Positions 6,665 through 6,869 of a stretch of 6,869 nucleotides of DNA are shown piece by piece. A model generated the notes under the pieces. The model saw nothing but the letters and a program-made list of their open reading frames with translations, was not told the DNA's origin and did not search any database. Numbering within the stretch: position 1 is the stretch's first letter; every line of letters starts with the position of its first letter. This stretch comes from an uncultured Saprospiraceae bacterium (lineage in GTDB: Bacteria; Bacteroidota; Bacteroidia; Chitinophagales; Saprospiraceae). The translations under genes and the position numbers were made by a program. The stretch covers positions 1 to 6,869 of the forward strand of contig CALIQO010000227.1 of NCBI GenBank assembly GCA_938044055.1, read 5' to 3'.

Positions 6665-6869
6665 CGAAGATTTTTTATTGTCCGCTAAAAATAGATTTTT
6701 TAATGGAAAAGGGAGGGTAGAGGCATACTTAATTTGCCAGAAGGGTCTGATAGGCAGAATTCATATACAGTTTGTATCTTAATATTAAGGGAATCCTATT
6801 CCGTTATCTATCTAGATGCGTAAGTGGGTAGAAAGAATATCGATTTATGTAGCAATACCGTGTTTTAAT
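6665..6869 (-). promoter_or_regulatory. Upstream region of the POT-OPT operon
   Basis: No gene is seen between the POT start and the right window edge. On the minus strand the 20 bases before the ATG are AT-rich and lack a Shine-Dalgarno. TATTTTTA at 6693-6686 resembles the Bacteroidota -7 element TAnnTTTG (last base differs), but I find no matching upstream TTG, so it is only a weak candidate. Three short dyads cluster at 6778-6817 and are listed separately. The operon promoter most likely lies within or just beyond this stretch. Confidence 0.45.
6778..6817. promoter_or_regulatory. Cluster of three dyad symmetries (possible operator)
   Basis: A perfect 12-base palindrome CTTAATATTAAG at 6778-6789 directly abuts a GGAAT-CCT-ATTCC inverted repeat at 6790-6802. 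Eight bases further on lies the palindrome ATCTAGAT at 6810-6817, preceded by a short TATC tandem. They lie about 115-155 bases upstream of the POT start codon. The symmetry is visible in the sequence; binding of a regulator is inference, and individually each element could be chance. Confidence 0.22.

Noticed and set aside
1..6869. CRISPR arrays, tRNA or rRNA genes, insertion sequences, toxin-antitoxin or phage-defence genes
   Set aside because: I read both strands and saw no regularly spaced repeats, tRNA-like cloverleaf, transposase motif or small paired genes; all sizeable coding space is accounted for by the five genes listed.

Overview
The window looks like chromosomal DNA from a member of the Bacteroidota, probably an aquatic flavobacterium or cytophagalean. 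The reasons are the AT-rich composition, near-absence of strong Shine-Dalgarno sequences, a GIN/DUF2807-type protein, a Bacteroidota-style AI-2E transporter, and peptide transporters of the POT and OPT families. This placement is inferred from protein character; no species-level marker is present.

Layout. Bases 1-1470 hold two tightly packed plus-strand genes: the 3' end of a GIN-like (DUF2807) beta-repeat protein, then a small lipoprotein serine hydrolase of the beta-lactamase/PBP class C fold (PF00144) with all three catalytic motifs. They probably form one transcript and are the most AT-rich genes here. Bases 1471-1748 are a non-coding gap with several short inverted repeats. Bases 1749-3023 (+) encode an AI-2E family membrane transporter with an unusually long acidic loop. 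Bases 3024-3216 are the gap between convergent genes, with only weak hairpins.

Bases 3217-6664 (-) form a two-gene operon, read right to left: a POT/PTR proton-dependent oligopeptide transporter (493 aa), then, after a 10-base gap, an OPT family transporter (651 aa). Two unrelated peptide-transporter superfamilies are thus co-transcribed, which suggests uptake of di-, tri- and oligopeptides as nutrients. Bases 6665-6869 are the upstream region of that operon, with a cluster of short dyad symmetries.

No RNA gene, CRISPR array, insertion sequence, phage gene or replication origin was seen. The window is largely ordinary. The points most worth a second look are the POT-OPT pairing, the compact serine hydrolase beside the GIN-like gene, and the enlarged loop of the AI-2E protein. 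I do not see convincing evidence of an undescribed multi-gene system.
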